A DNA stretch of 64,000 bases from Cupriavidus pauculus (GCF_008693385.1 NZ_CP044065.1:868001-932000); one strand, 5' to 3'. Positions 9,386 to 20,645 are shown, numbered from the stretch's first letter. The notes: generated by a model from the letters alone, not told the origin. Program-made: numbers and translations.

Positions 9386-9600
9386 GGCCGCGCATTGTAC
9401 GCAAACCGTGCGCGCATGGCGCGACCGTTTTTCTGCGGCGTCAAGCGTGCCGTGTCGCAAAAAAGCTGCAATATTTCCGTCACAAACCGGGTTTGTCCGG
9501 TTTCCCCCGCGAGGCGACCGGCGTAACATCCCGCTGACACAAAAAATGCATAGATTCAGTCGCTTTTCGCCGATTGATGACAGCCTTAGGAGAGTCGCAG

Positions 9601-10911
9601 ATGTCCTTCCCGCGCAATATCTTGAAGTTCGCTGCCGTGGCCGCAATGGCTGTGGCAGGCACCGCCCATGCCGCCGTGGAAATCCAGTGGTGGCACGCCA
9701 TGGAGGGTGCCCTCAATGAAAAGGTGAACGATATCGCCAACAAGTTCAACGCGAGCCAGTCCGAGTACAAGGTCGTCCCTGTGAACAAGGGCAACTACGA
9801 CGAGACGATGGCCGCGGGGATCGCAGCGTTCCGTGCCGGCAGCGCGCCCGCGATCCTGCAGGTGTTCGAAGTGGGCACCGCCACCATGATGAGCGCCAAG
9901 GGCGCGATCAAGCCCGTATCGGCAGTGATGAAGGATGCGGGCGAGAAGTTCGACCAGTCCGCCTACATCCCGGCCGTGGCCGGTTACTACACCTCGTCGA
10001 AGGGCGAGATGCTGTCGTTCCCGTTCAACAGCTCGACGACGGTGTTCTACTACAACAAGGACGCCTTCAAGAAGGCCGGCCTCGACCATCCGCCCAAGAC
10101 GTGGCCGGAAGTCATGCAGTTCTCGGCCAAGCTCAAGGCTTCGGGCGTGAATTGCGCGTACACGACCGACTGGCAGGGCTGGGTACACCTGGAGTCGTTC
10201 TCGGCCTGGCACAACACGCTGTACGCGACCAAGAACAACGGTTTCGGTGGCACCGATGCACGCTTGGCCTTCAACAGCCCGCTGCACGTGAAGCACATCA
10301 CGAACCTGCAGGACATGGTCAAGAAGGGCTACTTCAGCTACGGCGGCCGCAAGGCGGAGTCGCAGGCCAAGTTCTATAACGGCGAGTGCGCGATGTTCAC
10401 GGGTTCGTCGGCATCGCTGGCCAACATCCGCCGCAACGCGAAGTTCCAGTTCGGCGTCTCCACGCTCCCGTACTACCCGGACGTCCAGGGCGCGCCGCAG
10501 AACACGATCATCGGCGGCGCCTCGCTGTGGGTGATGGGCGGCAAGAAGGCGGAAGAGTACAAGGGCGTGGCGAAGTTCTTCACGTACCTGTCGCGTCCGG
10601 AAATCCAGTCGGACTGGCACCAGGCCACGGGCTACCTGCCGGTGACGATGGCCGCCTACGAGCTGACGAAGAAGTCGGGCTTCTATGACAAGAACCCCGG
10701 TGCCGACGTGTCCGTGCAGCAGATGGTCGTGAAGACCACCGACAAGTCGCGCGGCGTGCGCCTCGGCAACCTCGTGCAGATCCGCACGGTGGTCGACGAG
10801 GAACTGGAAGCCGTCTGGGCGGGCAAGAAGGAACCGCAGGCGGCGCTCGACAATGCCGTCAAGCGCGGCAACGAGCTCCTCGAACGCTTCCAGAAGACGG
10901 TCAAGGAATAA
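9601..10911 (+). CDS. ugpB: sn-glycerol-3-phosphate ABC transporter substrate-binding protein
   Basis: 436 residues. A Sec signal peptide (about residues 1-24, ending AGTAHA before [10 protein letters not shown]) exports it to the periplasm. [36 protein letters not shown] and GGASLWVM are typical of UgpB in the extracellular binding protein family 1; it delivers glycerol-3-phosphate and glycerophosphodiesters to UgpAE. ATG 9601 is chosen over 9574 because TAGGAGAG sits 6 nt upstream of it. First gene of ugpBAECQ; a hairpin in the gap before ugpA would keep ugpB transcripts more abundant. I could not find a convincing Pho box upstream. Confidence 0.95.
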   Translation: MSFPRNILKFAAVAAMAVAGTAHAAVEIQWWHAMEGALNEKVNDIANKFNASQSEYKVVPVNKGNYDETMAAGIAAFRAGSAPAILQVFEVGTATMMSAKGAIKPVSAVMKDAGEKFDQSAYIPAVAGYYTSSKGEMLSFPFNSSTTVFYYNKDAFKKAGLDHPPKTWPEVMQFSAKLKASGVNCAYTTDWQGWVHLESFSAWHNTLYATKNNGFGGTDARLAFNSPLHVKHITNLQDMVKKGYFSYGGRKAESQAKFYNGECAMFTGSSASLANIRRNAKFQFGVSTLPYYPDVQGAPQNTIIGGASLWVMGGKKAEEYKGVAKFFTYLSRPEIQSDWHQATGYLPVTMAAYELTKKSGFYDKNPGADVSVQQMVVKTTDKSRGVRLGNLVQIRTVVDEELEAVWAGKKEPQAALDNAVKRGNELLERFQKTVKE

Positions 10912-10936
10912 GGTTCCCGTCGTCCTCGCTGTACGG

Positions 10937-10959
10937 TCGGGCCGCCTCGCGCGGCCCGA
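10937..10959 (+). other. Intercistronic stem-loop between ugpB and ugpA
   Basis: TCGGGCCGC and GCGGCCCGA form a perfect 9-bp stem with a 5-nt loop and no following T tract. In transporter operons such hairpins protect the binding-protein part of the mRNA from 3' decay or cause partial termination, raising binding protein over permease. Function inferred. Confidence 0.6.
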
Positions 10960-10997
10960 TTCGCCCTGTTAGTTTCGGTTTCAGATTCAGACTCCCG

Positions 10998-11879
10998 ATG
11001 GAAAAACGCGTCGTTTTCCGCTCGCCGTGGCTGCCGTATCTGCTGGTGTTGCCGCAGATCGCCATCACGCTGATCTTCTTCTTCCTCCCCGCCGGCCAGG
11101 CGCTGTACCAGTCCATGCTGCAGCAGGATGCCTTCGGCATCAACCTGGAGTTCGTCGGGCTCGACAACTTCATGGTGCTCTGGAACGACCCGCTCTATAT
11201 CGAGTCGTTCGAGATCACCGCCGTATTCGCGATCGGCGTGACGCTGGTGGGTCTCTCCACGGCACTGCTGCTCGCGTACTTCGCCGATCGCGTGCTGCGC
11301 GGCGCCACGGCCTACAAGACACTGCTGATCTGGCCGTACGCGGTAGCCCCCGCCGTGGCCGGCGTGCTGTGGATGTTCATGTTCAACCCCACGCTCGGCA
11401 TCGTGTCGTACGGCCTGCGCGCGATGGGCGTGAACTGGAACTTCCTGCTCGACGGCCATCAGGCGCTGCTGCTCGTGGTGCTCGCCGCCGCGTGGAAGCA
11501 GGTGAGCTACAACTTCCTGTTCTTCCTGGCCGGCCTGCAGAGCATTCCGCGCTCGCTGATCGAGGCGGCCGCGATCGACGGCGCCGGTCCGTGGAAGCGT
11601 TTCTGGTCCATCATCTTCCCGCTGCTCTCGCCGACCACGTTCTTCCTGCTCGTGATCAACGTCGTGTACGCGTTCTTCGACACGTTCGCGATCATCGACG
11701 CGGTCACGCACGGCGGTCCGTTCAACTCGACGAACACGCTCGTGTACAAGGTGTTCCACGACGGCTTCCGTGGCATGGACATCGGTGGCTCCGCCGCGCA
11801 GTCGGTGGTGCTGATGGTGATCGTGATCGCGCTGACGGTAGTGCAGTTCCGCTACGTCGAGCGCAAGGTTCAGTATTGA
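10998..11879 (+). CDS. ugpA: Glycerol-3-phosphate ABC transporter permease UgpA
   Basis: 293 residues with six hydrophobic segments. The ATPase-docking EAA loop [20 protein letters not shown] lies at about residues 190-209, typical of MalF/UgpA-type permeases. It forms the membrane pore with UgpE. It starts 86 nt after ugpB (hairpin in between) and ends 7 nt before ugpE. Confidence 0.95.
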   Translation: MEKRVVFRSPWLPYLLVLPQIAITLIFFFLPAGQALYQSMLQQDAFGINLEFVGLDNFMVLWNDPLYIESFEITAVFAIGVTLVGLSTALLLAYFADRVLRGATAYKTLLIWPYAVAPAVAGVLWMFMFNPTLGIVSYGLRAMGVNWNFLLDGHQALLLVVLAAAWKQVSYNFLFFLAGLQSIPRSLIEAAAIDGAGPWKRFWSIIFPLLSPTTFFLLVINVVYAFFDTFAIIDAVTHGGPFNSTNTLVYKVFHDGFRGMDIGGSAAQSVVLMVIVIALTVVQFRYVERKVQY

Positions 11880-11886
11880 GGTCGCC

Positions 11887-12735
11887 ATGGTAGAAAGACG
11901 CCCCATTCTCGATATCCTGACCCACGTGGTGCTGATCCTCGGCATCGCGGTGGTCGCGTTCCCGGTCTACGTGACGTTCGTCGCATCGACGCTCACGCCG
12001 GAACAGGTGCTGGACGCACCGATGACGCTGCTGCCAGGCAGCCACTTCTTCGACAACTACCGCACGGTCCTGTTCTCCGGCGTGGGCGAGTCCGCTTCGC
12101 CGGTCACGACCATGATGAAGAACAGCCTGATCATGGCGCTCGGTATCGCGCTCGGCAAGATCGCCATCTCGATCATCTCGGCGTTCGCGATCGTGTACTT
12201 CCGCTTTCCGATGCGAAAGCTGTTCTTCTGGCTCATCTTCATCACGCTGATGCTGCCGGTGGAAGTGCGGATCCTGCCGACCTACAAGGTCGTGTCGGAC
12301 CTCGGCATGCTCGACAGCTACTTCGGCCTGACGATTCCGATCATCGCCTCGGCGACCGCGACGTTCCTGTTCCGCCAGTTCTTCCTGACCATTCCGGACG
12401 AGCTGGCCGAGGCCGCGCGCATCGACGGCGCGGGCCCACTGCGTTTCTTCTGGGACGTGGTGCTGCCGCTTTCGCGCACGAGCATCGCGGCGCTGTTCGT
12501 CATCCAGTTCATCTACGGCTGGAATCAGTATCTGTGGCCGCTGCTGATCACCACGCAGAAGTCGATGACGCCGGTGGTGGTGGGCGTCACGCAGATGATC
12601 TCGCGCTCGGGCGACGCGGCAACCGACTGGAATCTCGTGATGGCGACCGTGATGCTCGCCATGGTGCCGCCGGCACTGGTGGTGCTGCTGATGCAGCGCT
12701 GGTTCGTCAAGGGCCTCGTGGAAACCGAGAAATAA
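11887..12735 (+). CDS. ugpE: Glycerol-3-phosphate ABC transporter permease UgpE
   Basis: 282 residues, six membrane segments, EAA loop [20 protein letters not shown] at about residues 177-196. MalG-type partner of UgpA. It begins 7 nt after ugpA and lies 21 nt before ugpC, so all three are surely co-transcribed. Confidence 0.95.
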   Translation: MVERRPILDILTHVVLILGIAVVAFPVYVTFVASTLTPEQVLDAPMTLLPGSHFFDNYRTVLFSGVGESASPVTTMMKNSLIMALGIALGKIAISIISAFAIVYFRFPMRKLFFWLIFITLMLPVEVRILPTYKVVSDLGMLDSYFGLTIPIIASATATFLFRQFFLTIPDELAEAARIDGAGPLRFFWDVVLPLSRTSIAALFVIQFIYGWNQYLWPLLITTQKSMTPVVVGVTQMISRSGDAATDWNLVMATVMLAMVPPALVVLLMQRWFVKGLVETEK

Positions 12736-12756
12736 CATCGCGGCAGGAAATTACTC

Positions 12757-13878
12757 ATGGCAAGTCTGTCCCTTCGTAACGTTCAGAAAACCTATGCCGG
12801 CGGCACGCAGGTCGTGCATGGCATCGACATGGAAATCGCCGACGGCGAGTTCATCGTGATCGTCGGCCCGTCGGGCTGCGGCAAGTCCACGCTGCTGCGC
12901 ATGGTGGCGGGGCTGGAGACGGTGACCGGTGGCGAGATCCACATCGGCAGCAAGGTCGTGAACGACCTGGAACCGGCCGAGCGCGATATCGCGATGGTGT
13001 TCCAGAACTACGCGCTGTACCCGCATATGAGCGTGTACGAGAACATGGCCTACGGCCTGCGCATCCGCAAGATGAGCCAGGCCGAGATCGACCAGCGCGT
13101 CAAGCACGCCGCGGGCATTCTCGAACTCGCGTCGCTGCTCGATCGCAAGCCGCGCCAGCTGTCCGGCGGCCAGCGCCAGCGTGTGGCGATGGGCCGCGCG
13201 ATCGTGCGCGAGCCGGCCGTGTTCCTGTTCGACGAACCGCTCTCGAACCTCGATGCCAAGCTGCGCGTGCAGATGCGCCTGGAACTCAAGGACCTGCATC
13301 GCCGCCTCGGCACCACGAGCATGTACGTGACGCACGATCAGGTGGAGGCCATGACGCTGGCCGACCGCATGATGGTGCTGAGCGGCGGCAAGGTGGAGCA
13401 GATCGGTACGCCGCTCGAGGTATATGCGAAGCCGGCGAGCACGTTCGTGGCCGGCTTTATCGGTTCGCCGCCGATGAACCTGATTCCGGTCACGCGCAAC
13501 GGCACGGGCGCCGGCACCGACGGCGGCGAGGCGCAGATGCGCGTCACGCCGAAGGAAGGCGCGGGGCAGGGCACGGCCACGCTGGGCCACCTGCCGATGG
13601 GCCTGCACCTGCCCGAGCAGGCGCTGATGGGCCTGCGTCCCGAGCATATCGAGCCCTGCGCGGCCCACGAGGCGATTGCCGAGGTGGACGTGCGCGTGGT
13701 GGAAGCGCTCGGTGCGGATTCGTTCGCGTACGGCTCGATTGGCGGTCAGCCGCTCGTCGTGCGGCTGGAGAGTCACATGTCCGTGCGCGCCGGCGACAAG
13801 CTGCCGATCACGGCATCGGCCGAGCATCTGCACTTCTTCGATATCGCGTCGGGCAAGCGCATCGAGGCGCTGGCATGA
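12757..13878 (+). CDS. ugpC: Glycerol-3-phosphate ABC transporter ATP-binding protein UgpC
   Basis: 373 residues. Walker [10 protein letters not shown], signature [14 protein letters not shown], Walker [12 protein letters not shown] and switch THD are all present. A MalK-like C-terminal regulatory OB region begins near residue 240 and holds a Gly/Thr-rich stretch (about residues 248-275). It energises UgpAE on the cytoplasmic face; the same ATPase class can serve several sugar importers. Its stop overlaps the ugpQ start by 4 nt (ATGA), implying translational coupling. Confidence 0.95.
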   Translation: MASLSLRNVQKTYAGGTQVVHGIDMEIADGEFIVIVGPSGCGKSTLLRMVAGLETVTGGEIHIGSKVVNDLEPAERDIAMVFQNYALYPHMSVYENMAYGLRIRKMSQAEIDQRVKHAAGILELASLLDRKPRQLSGGQRQRVAMGRAIVREPAVFLFDEPLSNLDAKLRVQMRLELKDLHRRLGTTSMYVTHDQVEAMTLADRMMVLSGGKVEQIGTPLEVYAKPASTFVAGFIGSPPMNLIPVTRNGTGAGTDGGEAQMRVTPKEGAGQGTATLGHLPMGLHLPEQALMGLRPEHIEPCAAHEAIAEVDVRVVEALGADSFAYGSIGGQPLVVRLESHMSVRAGDKLPITASAEHLHFFDIASGKRIEALA

Positions 13879-14630
13879 GCACGCCCAAGGTCGATTTCGC
13901 CAACTGGCCGTATCCGCGCCACGTCGCGCATCGCGGCGCGGGCAAGCTCGCGCCCGAGAACACGCTGGCCGCGTTTCGTCACGGCGCCTCGTTCGGCTAC
14001 CGGATGTTCGAGTTCGACGTCAAGCTGTCCGGCGACGGCAAGCCCGTGCTCATGCACGACGCCACGCTGGACCGCACGACCTCGGGCCACGGCCGCGTCG
14101 ATGCGCTGACGCTGGGCGAGATCGCCGCCCTGGACGCCGGCAGCTGGCACAGCCCCGCCTTCGCGGGCGAGCCCGTGCCGACGCTGGCGGCCATCGCGCG
14201 CTATACGCGCGCGAACGACCTGCTCGTGAACATCGAGATCAAGCCCGTGCCGGGTGACGAATACCGGACCGGCGCCGCCGTGGCGCTGGACGCGCTGTCC
14301 CTGTGGGCGGGCGCGGCGGTGCCGCCGCTGCTGTCCTCGTTCTCCGAAGCGGCGCTGGAAGCCGCGCGGGAGGCCGCGCCGGACCTGCCGCGCGCGCTGC
14401 TGGTCAAGACGCTGCCGACCGACTGGCTGGACCGGCTGGCGCGGCTGGGCTGCGTGGGACTCGACGCCAACCACGGCGAACTCGATGCCAACGTCATCCA
14501 ACAGGCGCATACGGCCGGCTACAAGGTACTTTGCTACACGGTGAACGACCCGGCCCGGGCGGCGGAGCTGTTCGGGTGGGGGCTCGACACCCTGATCACG
14601 GACGCGGTGGACCGCATTGCACCGGCCTGA
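13875..14630 (+). CDS. ugpQ: Glycerophosphodiester phosphodiesterase UgpQ (cytoplasmic)
   Basis: 251 residues without a signal peptide. GDPD motifs: [16 protein letters not shown] near residue 17, then [18 protein letters not shown] near 43-60 with the catalytic/metal Glu, Asp and His. It splits imported glycerophosphodiesters into glycerol-3-phosphate and the alcohol, completing the pathway encoded by ugpBAEC, to which it is coupled by a 4-nt overlap. Last gene of the operon. Confidence 0.95.
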   Translation: MSTPKVDFANWPYPRHVAHRGAGKLAPENTLAAFRHGASFGYRMFEFDVKLSGDGKPVLMHDATLDRTTSGHGRVDALTLGEIAALDAGSWHSPAFAGEPVPTLAAIARYTRANDLLVNIEIKPVPGDEYRTGAAVALDALSLWAGAAVPPLLSSFSEAALEAAREAAPDLPRALLVKTLPTDWLDRLARLGCVGLDANHGELDANVIQQAHTAGYKVLCYTVNDPARAAELFGWGLDTLITDAVDRIAPA

Positions 14631-14632
14631 TT

Positions 14633-14662
14633 TTGCATAACGAAAAGTACGCACTGTATGTA
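14633..14662 (+). promoter_or_regulatory. Possible sigma-70 promoter of odhA
   Basis: TTGCAT (14633-14638), an 18-bp spacer and TATGTA (14657-14662) lie in the 184-bp gap between ugpQ and odhA. The -10 is a modest match; other weak candidates exist nearer odhA. The leader would be about 145 nt. Confidence 0.35.
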
Positions 14663-14814
14663 GGAGAACGTGCTATTCTTTCGCGAGTGAAGACTTAGGT
14701 CCTTCCCCGCACAACTTGTACAGTTGTTTGCAATCCGCTAACCGGTCAAGCCGTGTCGCGGAAGGTTGATGAACCCGCTTAACTCCGGGGTACCCGGAGA
14801 ATAGTGAGCGCCCC

Positions 14815-17667
14815 ATGATGCAGCAGTATCAGAGCAATTCGTACCTCTTCGGCGGCAACGCCCCTTACGTGGAAGAGCTGTACGAAGCCTACCTCCAGAA
14901 TCCGAGTTCGGTCCCCGACAACTGGCGCGCGTACTTCGACGCGATGCAGAACGTTCCCGCAGTGGACGGTTCTAACGCCCGTGACATCCCCCACGCCCCG
15001 ATCGTCGCTTCGTTTGCCGAGCGCGCCAAGCAGGGCCCGATCAAGACCATCGTTGCCTCCGCCGACTCCGACATGGGGCGCAAGCGCGTCGCTGCCACGC
15101 AGCTGATCGCCGCTTACCGCAATATCGGTACCTACTGGGCGGACCTCGATCCCCTCAAGCGCCAGGAACGTCCGCCTCTGCCGGATCTGGATCCCGCTTT
15201 CTACGGCTTCTCCGAAGCCGATCTCGACATCGTCTTCAACGCCAGCAACACGTACTTCGGCAAGGAGTCGATGAGCCTGCGCGAGCTGCTCAACAACCTG
15301 CGTGAAACGTACTGCGGCACGATCGGCGCCGAGTTCATGTACGTGAGCGACCAGGCGCAGAAGCGCTGGTGGCAGGAGCGTCTGGAAACGACGCGTTCCA
15401 AGCCCGTGTTCACGCTGGAGAAGAAGAAGCAGATCCTGGACCGCCTGACCGCGGCCGAGGGCCTCGAGCGCTTCCTCCACACCAAGTACGTCGGCCAGAA
15501 GCGCTTCTCGCTCGAAGGCGGCGAGAGCTTCATCGCGGCGATGGACGAGATGATCCAGCACTCCGGCAGCAAGGGCGTGCAGGAAATCGTGATCGGCATG
15601 GCCCACCGCGGCCGTCTGAACGTGCTGGTCAACACGCTGGGCAAGATGCCCGCCGACCTGTTCGCCGAATTCGAAGGCAAGCACGTTGACGATCTGCCCG
15701 CAGGCGACGTCAAGTACCACAAGGGCTTCTCGAGCGACGTCTCGACCGAAGGCGGCCCGGTTCACCTGTCGCTCGCGTTCAACCCGTCGCACCTGGAAAT
15801 CGTGAACCCGGTGGTCGAAGGTTCGTCGAAGGCGCGCCAGGAACGCCGCGGCGAAGCCGGCCACAAGGAAGTGCTGCCGGTGCAGGTGCACGGCGACGCG
15901 GCCTTCGCGGGCCAGGGCGTCGTGATGGAAACGCTGAACCTCGCGCAGACCCGCGGCTACGGCACGGGCGGCACGATGCACATCGTGATCAACAACCAGA
16001 TCGGCTTCACGACGTCCGACCCGCGCGATGCGCGTTCGACGCTGTATTGCACGGACGTGGTCAAGATGATCGAAGCGCCGGTGCTGCACGTGAACGGTGA
16101 CGATCCCGAAGCCGTCGTGTACGCGATGCAGCTGGCCGTGGACTTCCGCATGGAGTTCAAGAAGGACGTCGTCGTCGACATCATCTGCTTCCGCAAGCTG
16201 GGTCACAACGAGCAGGACACCCCGGCCGTCACGCAGCCGCTGATGTACAAGAAGATTGGTCAGCACCCGGGCACGCGCAAGCTGTACGCCGACAAGCTGG
16301 CCGCGCAGAACCTCGTGCCGGCCGACTTCGGCGACGAGAAGGTGAAGGAATACCGCGCCGCGATGGATGCGGGCAAGCACACGGCCGACCCGGTCCTGTC
16401 GAACTTCAAGAACAAGTTCGCCGTGGACTGGATGCCGTTCCTGAACCGCAAGTGGACCGACACGGCCGACACCGCCGTGCCCGTCACGGAACTGAAGCGT
16501 CTGGCCGAGCGCATCACCACGGTGCCCGAGCACCTGAAGCTCCACCCGCTGGTGGAAAAGGTGGTCAAGGACCGCGCGAACATGGGTCGTGGCGACCAGC
16601 CGCTGGACTGGGGCATGGGTGAACACCTGGCCTTCGCCTCGCTGGTGGCTTCGGGCTACCCGGTCCGTATTACGGGCCAGGACGCGGGCCGCGGTACCTT
16701 CACGCACCGCCATGCCGTGCTGCACGACCAGGCGCGCGAGCGCTGGGATGCAGGCAGCTACGTGCCGCTGCAGAACGTGTCGGAAAACCAGGCACCGTTC
16801 ACGGTGATCGACTCGGTGCTGTCGGAAGAAGCGGTGCTCGGTTTCGAGTACGGCTACTCGACCGCCGAGCCGAACGCGCTCGTCATCTGGGAAGCCCAGT
16901 TCGGCGACTTCGTCAACGGCGCGCAGGTCGTGATCGACCAGTTCATCTCGTCGGGCGAAGTGAAGTGGGGCCGCGCCTCGGGTCTGACGCTGATGCTGCC
17001 GCACGGCTACGAAGGCCAGGGTCCGGAACACAGCTCGGCCCGTATCGAGCGCTTCCTGCAGCTTTGCGCGGACCACAACATGCAGGTCTGCCAGCCGACC
17101 ACGCCGGCCCAGATCTTCCACCTGCTGCGTCGTCAGATGATCCGTCTGTTCCGCAAGCCGCTGGTGATCATGACGCCGAAGTCGCTGCTGCGTAACAAGG
17201 ACGCGGTGTCGCCGCTGTCCGATCTGGCCAAGGGTCACTTCGAGACGGTCATCCCCGATCACGAAGAACTGAACGCCAGCAAGGTCAAGCGCGTGATCAT
17301 GTGCTCGGGCAAGGTCTACTACGACCTGGTCGCCACCCGCAAGGAACGCGGCGCCACCGACACGGCGATCATCCGTCTGGAACAGCTGTATCCGTTCCCG
17401 CACAAGGCCGTTGCCGCCGAACTCAAGAAGTACTCGGGCGCGACCGAAATCCTGTGGTGCCAGGACGAGCCGCAGAACCAGGGTGCCTGGTTCTTCGTGC
17501 AGCACTACATCATGGAAAACATGACGGAAGGCCAGAAGCTCGGTTATGCGGGTCGTCCCGCGTCGGCATCGCCGGCGGTGGGCTACTACGCAAAGCACAA
17601 CGAGCAACAGAAGGCACTGCTGGAAGCCGCCTTCTCCAAGCTCAAGGGCTTTGTTCTGACCAAGTAA
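14815..17667 (+). CDS. odhA: 2-oxoglutarate dehydrogenase E1 component
   Basis: 950 residues (also called SucA), the usual size of the thiamine-diphosphate-dependent decarboxylase of the TCA cycle. Visible: N-terminal E2-binding segment ending NSYLFGGNAPYVEELYEAY, AHRGRLNVLVNTLGK at about residues 262-276, HGDAAFAGQG with the TPP-loop region near 361-370, and the C-terminal transketolase-like half with TGQDAGRGTFTHRHA. It works with odhB and lpdA, which follow in order. Two consecutive ATGs (14815, 14818) open the gene. The 90-bp gap to odhB holds a very stable hairpin. Confidence 0.97.
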   Translation: MMQQYQSNSYLFGGNAPYVEELYEAYLQNPSSVPDNWRAYFDAMQNVPAVDGSNARDIPHAPIVASFAERAKQGPIKTIVASADSDMGRKRVAATQLIAAYRNIGTYWADLDPLKRQERPPLPDLDPAFYGFSEADLDIVFNASNTYFGKESMSLRELLNNLRETYCGTIGAEFMYVSDQAQKRWWQERLETTRSKPVFTLEKKKQILDRLTAAEGLERFLHTKYVGQKRFSLEGGESFIAAMDEMIQHSGSKGVQEIVIGMAHRGRLNVLVNTLGKMPADLFAEFEGKHVDDLPAGDVKYHKGFSSDVSTEGGPVHLSLAFNPSHLEIVNPVVEGSSKARQERRGEAGHKEVLPVQVHGDAAFAGQGVVMETLNLAQTRGYGTGGTMHIVINNQIGFTTSDPRDARSTLYCTDVVKMIEAPVLHVNGDDPEAVVYAMQLAVDFRMEFKKDVVVDIICFRKLGHNEQDTPAVTQPLMYKKIGQHPGTRKLYADKLAAQNLVPADFGDEKVKEYRAAMDAGKHTADPVLSNFKNKFAVDWMPFLNRKWTDTADTAVPVTELKRLAERITTVPEHLKLHPLVEKVVKDRANMGRGDQPLDWGMGEHLAFASLVASGYPVRITGQDAGRGTFTHRHAVLHDQARERWDAGSYVPLQNVSENQAPFTVIDSVLSEEAVLGFEYGYSTAEPNALVIWEAQFGDFVNGAQVVIDQFISSGEVKWGRASGLTLMLPHGYEGQGPEHSSARIERFLQLCADHNMQVCQPTTPAQIFHLLRRQMIRLFRKPLVIMTPKSLLRNKDAVSPLSDLAKGHFETVIPDHEELNASKVKRVIMCSGKVYYDLVATRKERGATDTAIIRLEQLYPFPHKAVAAELKKYSGATEILWCQDEPQNQGAWFFVQHYIMENMTEGQKLGYAGRPASASPAVGYYAKHNEQQKALLEAAFSKLKGFVLTK

Positions 17668-17672
17668 TCCGC

Positions 17673-17718
17673 GACGGCGGCTCGCGGCGGCACAGGGTGT
17701 GCCGCCGCGACCGCCGTC
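17673..17718 (+). other. Very stable intercistronic hairpin between odhA and odhB
   Basis: An outer 8-bp stem (GACGGCGG/CCGCCGTC) continues, after a small bulge, into a perfect 12-bp stem CGCGGCGGCACA/TGTGCCGCCGCG closed by a GGG triloop. No T tract follows, so it is more likely an mRNA-stability or processing element than a terminator. Confidence 0.65.
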
Positions 17719-17757
17719 CGTTCAACCCACACGCATACATCGAGGAATTTCCCAACC

Positions 17758-19020
17758 ATGGCTATTGTTGACGTCAAGGTTCCGCAGCTGTCCGAATCGG
17801 TCGCCGAAGCGACCATGCTGAACTGGAAGAAGAAGCCTGGCGAAGCTGTCGCCCAGGACGAGATCCTGATTGAAATCGAGACCGACAAGGTCGTGCTCGA
17901 AGTGCCCGCACCGTCCGCCGGCGTGCTGTCGCAGATCGTCAAGAACGATGGCGATACCGTCGTGGCCGATGAAATCATCGCCAAGATCGACACCGCAGCC
18001 ACCGCTGGCGCCGCCGCACCGGCCGCCGCCGCTCCGGCACCGGCCGCCGCTGCCCCCGCACCGGCTGCTGCCGCACCCGCGGCCGCCCCGGCCGCCGCAG
18101 GCGCCGTGGCCATGCCGTCGGCTGCCAAGCTGATGGCCGAAGGCGGCCTGTCGGCTGGCCAGGTTGCCGGTACCGGCAAGGATGGCCGCATCACCAAGGG
18201 CGACGTGCTGGCCGCCAGCTCGGCACCGGCACCGGCCGCCAAGGCTGCCCCCGCACCGGCAGCGGCCAAGCCCGCGCTGCAGCAGGTGTCGGCGCAGGTG
18301 GACTTCGCCGCGCTGGGCGACCGTCCGGAAGAGCGCGTGCCGATGAGCCGCCTGCGTGCCCGTATCGCAGAGCGTCTGGTGCAATCGCAATCGACCAACG
18401 CCATCCTCACCACGTTCAACGAAGTGAACATGAAGCCGGTGATGGATCTGCGCAACAAGTACAAGGACCGCTTCGAGAAGGAACACGGCGTGAAGCTCGG
18501 CTTCATGTCGTTCTTCGTGAAGGCCGCCGTGCACGCGCTGAAGAAGTATCCGATCATCAACGCTTCGGTCGACGGCAACGACATCGTCTACCACGGCTAC
18601 TTCGACATCGGTATCGCCGTGGGCTCGCCGCGCGGTCTGGTGGTGCCTATCCTGCGCAATGCCGACCAGATGAGCCTGGCCGACATCGAGAAGAAGATCG
18701 CCGAGTTCGGCGCCAAGGCCCGTGACGGCAAGCTGTCGCTGGAAGACCTGACCGGCGGTACGTTCTCGATCTCGAACGGCGGTACGTTCGGTTCGATGCT
18801 GTCCACCCCGATCATCAACCCGCCGCAATCGGCCATCCTGGGCGTGCACGCCACCAAGGATCGCGCCGTGGTGGAAGACGGTCAGATCGTGATCCGCCCG
18901 ATGAACTACCTGGCCATGTCCTATGACCACCGGATCATCGACGGCCGCGAAGCGGTGCTCGGCCTCGTCGCCATGAAGGAAGCGCTGGAAGATCCGGCCC
19001 GCCTGCTGCTCGACCTGTAA
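17758..19020 (+). CDS. odhB: Dihydrolipoyllysine succinyltransferase (E2 of 2-oxoglutarate dehydrogenase)
   Basis: 420 residues (also SucB). One N-terminal lipoyl domain with the lipoyl-lysine in [10 protein letters not shown] (Lys44), an Ala-Pro linker (about 82-118), a small E3-binding domain (about 119-155), a second Ala-Pro linker, and the catalytic domain ending with [11 protein letters not shown] (His391, Asp395 as catalytic pair). It transfers the succinyl group from lipoamide to CoA and forms the complex core. It lies between odhA and lpdA; hairpins stand on both sides. Confidence 0.97.
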   Translation: MAIVDVKVPQLSESVAEATMLNWKKKPGEAVAQDEILIEIETDKVVLEVPAPSAGVLSQIVKNDGDTVVADEIIAKIDTAATAGAAAPAAAAPAPAAAAPAPAAAAPAAAPAAAGAVAMPSAAKLMAEGGLSAGQVAGTGKDGRITKGDVLAASSAPAPAAKAAPAPAAAKPALQQVSAQVDFAALGDRPEERVPMSRLRARIAERLVQSQSTNAILTTFNEVNMKPVMDLRNKYKDRFEKEHGVKLGFMSFFVKAAVHALKKYPIINASVDGNDIVYHGYFDIGIAVGSPRGLVVPILRNADQMSLADIEKKIAEFGAKARDGKLSLEDLTGGTFSISNGGTFGSMLSTPIINPPQSAILGVHATKDRAVVEDGQIVIRPMNYLAMSYDHRIIDGREAVLGLVAMKEALEDPARLLLDL

Positions 19021-19054
19021 GCGTCAGTCTCTGTCTATAGCGCCCGCATGAACG

Positions 19055-19079
19055 CCGGCCGCCTGCACAAGGCGGCCGG
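19055..19079 (+). other. Intercistronic hairpin between odhB and lpdA
   Basis: CCGGCCGCCT and AGGCGGCCGG form a perfect 10-bp stem with a 5-nt loop, with no T tract after it, 25 nt before the lpdA start. Probably a stability or processing element, matching the one between odhA and odhB. Confidence 0.55.
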
Positions 19080-19104
19080 GGCGGCGCGCGCAAAAGGAAT
19101 TTCC

Positions 19105-20529
19105 ATGAGCAAACAATTCGACGTGCTGGTCATTGGCGCCGGCCCTGGCGGCTATATCGCCGCGATTCGCGCTGGCCAGCTCGGTCTGAACGTGGCGTGC
19201 TGCGAAGGCAACGCCTATGACGATCCCAAGGGCGAAGCCCGCCTTGGCGGTACCTGCCTGAACGTGGGTTGCATTCCTTCGAAGGCGCTGCTGGCCTCGT
19301 CGGAAGAATTCGACAACGCGCAGCATCATCTGGCCGACCACGGCATTACCGTGGGCGACGTCAAGGTGGACGTGGCCAAGATGCTGAAGCGCAAGGACGA
19401 TATCGTCGGCAAGATGACGAAGGGCATCGAGTTCCTGTTCCGCAAGAACAAGGTCTCGCTGCTCAAGGGCTACGGCAAGTTCGTCGGCAAGACCGCAGAG
19501 GGTTTCCAGGTGGAGATCGCCGGCGAAGTCGTGACGGCCAAGCAGGTCATCATCGCCACGGGTTCGAAGGCGCGTCATCTGCCGGGCATCCCCGTCGACA
19601 ACAAGCTGATCAGCGACAACGAAGGCGCGCTGAAGTTTGACACCGTGCCCAAGAAGCTGGGCGTGATCGGTGCCGGCGTGATCGGCCTGGAGCTCGGCTC
19701 GGTATGGCGCCGTCTGGGTGCCGAAGTGACCGTGCTGGAAGCACTGCCGACGTTCCTGGCGGCCGCCGACGAAGGCGTGGCCAAGGAAGCGCAGAAGCTG
19801 CTGACCAAGCAGGGCCTGAAGTTCAACTTCGGCGTGAAGGTCAACGAGGTCAAGGCTGGCAAGGACAACGTCACCGTGAACTACACGGACAAGGACGGCG
19901 CCGCGCAGACGCTGGACGTCGATCGCCTGATCGTGTCGGTAGGCCGCGTGCCGAACACCGACAACCTCGGCCTCGAAGCCGTGGGCCTGGGCGTGGACCA
20001 GCGTGGCTTCATCGAGGTGGACGACCACTGCCAGACCAAGGTGCCGGGCCTGTGGGCCATCGGTGACGTGGTGCGTGGCCCGATGCTCGCGCACAAGGCC
20101 GAAGACGAAGGCGTGGCCGTGGCCGAGCGCATCGTCGGCCAGAAGCCGCATATCGATTTCAACACGGTGCCGTGGGTCATCTACACGTTCCCGGAAATCG
20201 CATGGGTCGGCAAGACCGAGCAGCAGCTCAAGGCCGAAGGCCGCGAGTACAAGTCGGGTCAGTTCCCGTTCATGGCCAACGGCCGTGCGCTGGGGATGGG
20301 CCATGCGGAAGGCTTCGTGAAGATGCTGGCCGATGCCAAGACCGACGAGATCCTCGGCGTGCATATCATCGGCGCCAACGCGTCGGACCTGATCGCCGAA
20401 GCCGTGGCCGCGATGGAATTCAAGGCTGCGAGCGAGGATATCGGCCGCGTCTGCCATCCGCACCCGTCGATGTCGGAAGTCCTGCGCGAAGCCGCGCTGG
20501 CCGTCGACAAGCGTCAGCTGAACATGTAA
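19105..20529 (+). CDS. lpdA: Dihydrolipoyl dehydrogenase (E3)
   Basis: 474 residues. N-terminal FAD-binding [13 protein letters not shown], redox-active disulfide CLNVGC (Cys51 and Cys56), the NAD-binding [13 protein letters not shown] near residue 190 and the C-terminal HPHPSMSE with the His-Glu catalytic pair. It reoxidises dihydrolipoamide with NAD+. ATG 19105 is chosen: AAAAGGAA lies just upstream, and the frame's earlier ATG at 19048 is inside the intercistronic hairpin region. Closed by an intrinsic terminator. Confidence 0.97.
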   Translation: MSKQFDVLVIGAGPGGYIAAIRAGQLGLNVACCEGNAYDDPKGEARLGGTCLNVGCIPSKALLASSEEFDNAQHHLADHGITVGDVKVDVAKMLKRKDDIVGKMTKGIEFLFRKNKVSLLKGYGKFVGKTAEGFQVEIAGEVVTAKQVIIATGSKARHLPGIPVDNKLISDNEGALKFDTVPKKLGVIGAGVIGLELGSVWRRLGAEVTVLEALPTFLAAADEGVAKEAQKLLTKQGLKFNFGVKVNEVKAGKDNVTVNYTDKDGAAQTLDVDRLIVSVGRVPNTDNLGLEAVGLGVDQRGFIEVDDHCQTKVPGLWAIGDVVRGPMLAHKAEDEGVAVAERIVGQKPHIDFNTVPWVIYTFPEIAWVGKTEQQLKAEGREYKSGQFPFMANGRALGMGHAEGFVKMLADAKTDEILGVHIIGANASDLIAEAVAAMEFKAASEDIGRVCHPHPSMSEVLREAALAVDKRQLNM

Positions 20530-20556
20530 GGCACGCGCCTTCCATGTAAAGCCTAT

Positions 20557-20600
20557 CCGGCGCGCCGTATCTGGGGATTCCCGGAGCGGCGCGCCGTTTT
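20557..20600 (+). terminator. Intrinsic terminator after lpdA
   Basis: Two copies of the self-complementary CGGCGCGCCG (20558-20567 and 20587-20596) pair to a 10-bp GC stem; the loop itself can fold (GGGG/CCC). TTTT follows directly. It ends the odhAB-lpdA transcript before zapE. Confidence 0.75.
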
Positions 20601-20645
20601 CACTTGCAGCGCCGGCACGAGAGTGCGGAGCGCGCCCCGAACAGC

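Noticed and set aside
9386..9600. Pho box upstream of ugpB
   Set aside because: Looked for paired CTGTCAT-like repeats 11 bp apart because ugp is PhoB-controlled in enterics; only single weak partial matches such as CCGTCAC are present.
8597..9646. Longer HAD phosphatase starting at 9646
   Set aside because: The additional 87 codons are not protein-like and would cover the ugpB promoter and start; ATG 9385 suits the family length.
14779..17607. A 942-codon open frame on the minus strand
   Set aside because: Antisense to odhA, which carries clear 2-oxoglutarate dehydrogenase motifs; the reverse translation is a codon-bias shadow.
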